From contig LM994670.1 in assembly GCA_000753455.2 (NCBI GenBank), positions 113,074-177,073 of the forward strand: DNA of 64,000 bases. The letters run 5' to 3'. The position numbers and the translations under genes were made by a program. The stretch comes from Clostridium jeddahitimonense. Its GTDB lineage: Bacteria > Bacillota > Clostridia > Clostridiales > Clostridiaceae. Under the pieces are notes generated by a model, which worked only from the letters and a program-made list of their open reading frames with translations, ran no database searches and was not told where the DNA came from. Below are positions 63,438-64,000 of the stretch, in pieces (positions within the stretch are counted from its first letter, which is position 1; each line of letters starts with the position of its first letter).

Positions 63438-63455
63438 TTGTTAGAAAATTAACAA
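63438..63455. promoter_or_regulatory. Rex operator before crt
   Basis: TTGTTAGAAAATTAACAA matches the Rex consensus TTGTTAANNNNTTAACAA with one difference. An overlapping second palindrome, TAACAAATATTGTTA, begins at 63429. Its position 62 bases before the crt start fits a roadblock or promoter block, and rex itself is at 57160. Confidence 0.88.
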
Positions 63456-63516
63456 TAAAATGTGTCTTATACTTTTTTTGATGATGAATTTTGTATAAAA
63501 GAGAGGAATGTTGAGA

Positions 63517-64000
63517 ATGCAAGTTGATGTAGAATTAAAAAATGTCATTTTAGAAACTGAAGGTAATTTAGCAACTATTACTATTAATAGACCTAAAGCT
63601 TTAAATGCCCTAAATTCAGACACTTTGAGAGAGTTAGACATAGTAATAGATAGTATTGAAAATAATAGTGAGATCTATTGCGTAATAGTAACAGGAGCTG
63701 GGCAAAAGGCTTTTGTGGCTGGAGCTGATATTGCAGAAATGAAAGATTTAAATTCAACAGAAGCTGAAGAGTTTGGATTACTTGGTAATAAAGTATTTAG
63801 AAGATTAGAGACCTTAGACAAGCCTGTAATTGCAGCTATACCTGGATTTGCCCTAGGGGGAGGTTGTGAACTTGCTATGGCTTGCGATATAAGAATAGCA
63901 TCAGAAAAAGCTAGATTTGCACAACCAGAAGCTGGCCTTGGGATAACACCAGGATTTGGAGGAACTCAAAGACTTCCGAGATTAGTAGGATCAGGAAAAG
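63517..64000 (+). CDS. crt: 3-hydroxybutyryl-CoA dehydratase (crotonase), 5' part
   Basis: The frame is open from ATG 63517 to the window end (161 codons of an expected 260 or so). GAGAGG lies 10 bases upstream; ATG 63508 and TTG 63511 are too close to it. Crotonase motifs are NRPKALNALNSDTL, the oxyanion-hole VAGADIAEM and the catalytic GFALGGGCELAMACDIRIAS with QPEAGLGITPGFGGTQRL. It is very like clostridial Crt of the crt-bcd-etf-hbd butyrate operon, which would continue outside the window. It dehydrates (S)-3-hydroxybutyryl-CoA. A Rex operator precedes it. Confidence 0.95.
   Translation, partial: MQVDVELKNVILETEGNLATITINRPKALNALNSDTLRELDIVIDSIENNSEIYCVIVTGAGQKAFVAGADIAEMKDLNSTEAEEFGLLGNKVFRRLETLDKPVIAAIPGFALGGGCELAMACDIRIASEKARFAQPEAGLGITPGFGGTQRLPRLVGSGK

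Noticed and set aside
1..64000. CRISPR arrays, insertion sequences, prophage genes
   Set aside because: No regularly spaced identical repeats, transposase, integrase or phage structural genes were seen; the lone HNH protein is not enough.

Overview
The window is about 30% GC, with strong AGGAGG-type ribosome-binding sites, frequent TTG/GTG starts, T-box and S-box leaders, an FMN-bind-like lipoprotein family, GlnRS and a Rex/crotonase locus. This points to a flagellated member of Clostridium sensu stricto (cluster I), on a chromosome. There is no phage, plasmid, insertion sequence or CRISPR signal. I do not commit to a species.

Layout. Positions 1-7198 hold the end of a flagellar export and basal-body operon: fliR (truncated by the window edge), flhB, flhA, a FliA-type sigma factor, two FlgG/FlgF-type rod genes, and a FliM/FliN-type switch pair. 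Positions 7199-15120 hold a surface-glycan cluster fused directly onto that operon: four glycosyltransferase genes (one fused to a TupA-like ATP-grasp), a WbpP-like UDP-sugar 4-epimerase and a Wzx-type flippase. An AIM24-family gene and glmM follow. Positions 17.8-19.5 kb hold three tandem paralogous small lipoproteins, each with its own promoter and terminator. Positions 19.6-29.6 kb hold three aminoacyl-tRNA synthetase genes: gltX and thrS, both behind T-box leaders, and glnS. Among them are two tiny Cys/Trp-motif proteins, a DUF1540 protein, a CPBP protease, 5-formyl-THF cyclo-ligase and an Ig-like lipoprotein. Positions 29.8-36.5 kb hold tRNA-Leu, a LysR regulator facing a split ChrA transporter, an HNH protein, tRNA-Gly and tRNA-Lys, a SAM-I riboswitch with a MetT-type transporter, a four-helix-bundle protein and ispF.

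Positions 36.8-45.3 kb hold a class D sortase, a protein joining a SigI-like C-terminal domain to an RsgI-like anti-sigma protein, an RluF-type pseudouridine synthase, a cluster of DnaA boxes at a DUF3298 gene, aldehyde dehydrogenase, manC, a single-domain globin and a CLC antiporter of probable fluoride type. Positions 45.5-57 kb are rich in metal handling. Two yybP-ykoY manganese riboswitches stand before two different efflux systems (a P2-type ATPase and MntP), and a CadC/CadA-like pair has a palindromic operator. lnt, with an unexplained structured leader, and a mannose-family PTS operon lie between them.

The last 7 kb hold rex and a sigma-54 activator. A clear -24/-12 promoter follows, driving a propionate/acetate CoA-transferase, a GntP-family permease and an (R)-specific MaoC hydratase. 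Behind these is crotonase (crt, cut by the window end) with a Rex operator. Read together, this looks like an import, CoA activation and dehydration route for a short-chain (R)-3-hydroxyacid that feeds the redox-controlled butyrate pathway. It is the most coherent candidate for an under-described system here. Other items worth a second look are the DnaA-box cluster, the sigma/anti-sigma-like fusion, the paired tiny proteins and the structured RNA leader before lnt.
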